DNA of 64,000 bases, taken from the NCBI RefSeq assembly GCF_048595595.1, contig NZ_CP184347.1, one strand, 5' to 3'. The translations under genes were made by a program, and so were the position numbers. Of this stretch, positions 62,945 through 64,000 are shown one piece after another. Numbering within the stretch: position 1 is the first letter of the stretch; every line of letters begins with the position of its first letter. The stretch comes from Bacteroides pyogenes_A (GTDB lineage Bacteria; Bacteroidota; Bacteroidia; Bacteroidales; Bacteroidaceae). The notes under the pieces were generated by a model. It was not told the DNA's origin, searched no databases, and worked only from the letters and a program-made list of their open reading frames with translations.

Positions 62945-63136
62945 CGAAGGCATGGGCATTTCGAGCGGCAATTTGTTGAGATCTTTAACAATGATGATGA
63001 AATAAAAGTCAGCAGTGCAGGTGACACTGTTTTTGGGCAAGGCACGGGATGCGGCATCATGCTCCCAACCAAGCCGGACGGAGCGATTGGTTTAAATATG
63101 TACATTCCCGACGAACAAAATCCTCCACGGAAATGA
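62945..63136 (+). pseudogene. Possible coding remnant without a start
   Basis: One frame is open from about 62945 to a TGA at 63134-63136 and reads like a protein: FVEIFNNDDEIKVSSAGD, then GCGIMLPTKPDGAIGLNM and YIPDEQNPPRK. No start codon or ribosome site at a sensible place. It could be the tail of a deleted gene from the fimbrial or neighbouring region. No family recognised. Confidence 0.3.
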
Positions 63137-63258
63137 GTCGAACGCCCCTACCCCGGCCCGGAAAACAGAACAGAAGAGACGGGGAATTGGGCAGGGAAAG
63201 AGTAGGTGGAAAAGACGGCGCGGCATCGAACTGTGAAAAAGCCGACACTGCGAAAACC

Positions 63259-63490
63259 ACGGCCCGTTACTGAGGGTACCACGGCCTCTTACCGAAAGTA
63301 ACACAGTCCGTCACTGAGGGTTCACGGTCTCTTACCGAGAGTAACACGGCCGCCACCGAGGGTTCACGGTCTCTTACCGAGAATAACACGGCCGCCACCG
63401 AGGGGACACGGTCCGTCACTGAGAGTAACACGGTCCGTCACTGAGGGTACCACGGTCCGTCACTGAGGGTACCACGATCCGTCACTGTGG
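63259..63490. repeat. Tandem array of eleven units, mostly 22 nt
   Basis: Units starting acgg (or acag, acga) begin at 63259, 63281, 63303, 63324, 63346, 63366, 63388, 63408, 63430, 63452 and 63474; spacings 22, 22, 21, 22, 20, 22, 20, 22, 22, 22. The core is acggtccgtcactgagggt, alternating with acggtctcttaccgagagt. The array ends in a run of C (63492-63500). It lies between the fimbrial operon and the HU-like gene. Confidence 0.9.
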
Positions 63491-63717
63491 TCCCCCCCCC
63501 TCAGGAAGCCCTTGCAGGAGGGGTATCCGCCGAGCCCGTGATAGGGGGGCGGAAATACACCGAAGACGACGAAAGCGGGAGCCGCACAAGCATGAAGCGC
63601 GAAAGCCCGGAGAGGCAGGAAAAAGGAATACACCTTTCTTCGGAAACTCCGGAAAAACAACGCGCAAGAGCATGAAAGAACAAACCTTTATTAACAAACT
63701 TAAATATTATTATTATT

Positions 63718-64000
63718 ATGGCATTTTTTAAGAAAGTGAAACAAAAAATCAACGGCAAGTGGTATCCACGCGCCGTGACGGTGGGCAAACCGGTAACAAC
63801 GGACCAAGTGGCCGACCGATTGTCGCAAATCTCCACCGTGAGCCGTGCCGACACGTTCGCCGTGCTCAAGGATTTGGGCAGCGTACTGGTGGACTACATG
63901 GCGCAGGGACGCACCGTGAAACTCGAAGGGGTGGGCACGTTCTACTACACGGCGAACGCCTCGGGCAAGGGCGCAGACACTGCGGAGGAGGTGTCGGCCA
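63718..64000 (+). CDS. HU-like DNA-binding protein (cut by window end)
   Basis: The first 94 codons of a small HU/IHF-fold protein: MAFFKKVKQKINGKWYPRAV, then VTTDQVADRLSQIS, VLKDLGSVLVDYMAQGRTV and KLEGVGTFYYTANASG. This matches the HU-related family common in Bacteroidetes (HU-HIG-like N-terminal domain). Such proteins bind DNA without strong sequence preference and shape the nucleoid; many copies exist per genome. The ATG at 63718 follows a TTA-rich leader. The C-terminus lies outside the window. Confidence 0.85.
   Translation, partial: MAFFKKVKQKINGKWYPRAVTVGKPVTTDQVADRLSQISTVSRADTFAVLKDLGSVLVDYMAQGRTVKLEGVGTFYYTANASGKGADTAEEVSA

Overview
The window is chromosomal DNA of a Bacteroidales bacterium, most likely Bacteroides or a close relative. 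Promoters are of the Bacteroidetes type (TTTG, about 20 bp, TAnnTTTG). Lineage-typical families are abundant: TamL, DUF4296, DUF3332, FimB/Mfa-type fimbriae and a TonB receptor. No rRNA, prophage, transposase or CRISPR array was seen. Species cannot be assigned from this sequence alone.

Layout. 1-2.8 kb: 3' end of a ClpB/ClpC-type ATPase, then htpG. 3.1-5.4 kb: outer-membrane patatin phospholipase. 5.5-6.3 kb: three tRNA-Arg(ACG) on + and two tRNA-Lys(CTT) on -. 6.4-10.5 kb: metallo-hydrolase, MFS transporter, HAD hydrolase, DoxX protein and a DUF3332 lipoprotein. 10.6-20 kb: tamL and a TrmH-type rRNA methyltransferase, then the leftward cluster ileS, DksA/TraR-like protein, lspA, DUF4296 lipoprotein and a small protein. 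20.3-24.3 kb: nrdA-nrdB behind a cobalamin riboswitch. 24.5-35 kb: thiD, fabD, a second patatin, a GH13 amylase and glgB, small conserved proteins and the pabB/pabC pair. 35.5-44.3 kb: TPR protein, tRNA-Arg(TCT), AbgT transporter, response regulator, a 1436-residue double histidine-kinase-like protein and prs. 44.7-51.4 kb: an orphan secreted protein and a TonB receptor, MFS, hemN, hemG operon that looks like porphyrin acquisition feeding late haem synthesis. 51.7-62.9 kb: a tyrosine recombinase and a six-gene fimbrial operon. 63.7 kb to the end: an HU-like protein, cut by the window edge.

The clearest system is a phase-variable fimbrial locus. Between the recombinase gene and the first fimbrial gene lies a 290-bp segment bounded by perfect 20-bp inverted repeats (52750-52769 and 53020-53039). 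Inside it is one good Bacteroidetes promoter on the minus strand. In the sequenced orientation it points away from the fimbriae and into the 3' end of the recombinase gene; inversion would aim it at the operon. The sequenced orientation is therefore read as OFF. The recombinase gene has five GAAA tetranucleotides just ahead of its start codon.

The second signal is a set of short tandem arrays with a period of 21-22 nt, unrelated in sequence from locus to locus but similar in period. They lie mainly between genes (2935-3022, 26782-27115, 35182-35275, 44339-44425, 63259-63490). One is inside the coding sequence of a small protein (13993-14045). In two arrays each unit is an 18-nt perfect or near-perfect hairpin followed by a 4-nt A/T-rich spacer, with paired bases swapped together between units. 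I do not recognise these arrays as a named element.
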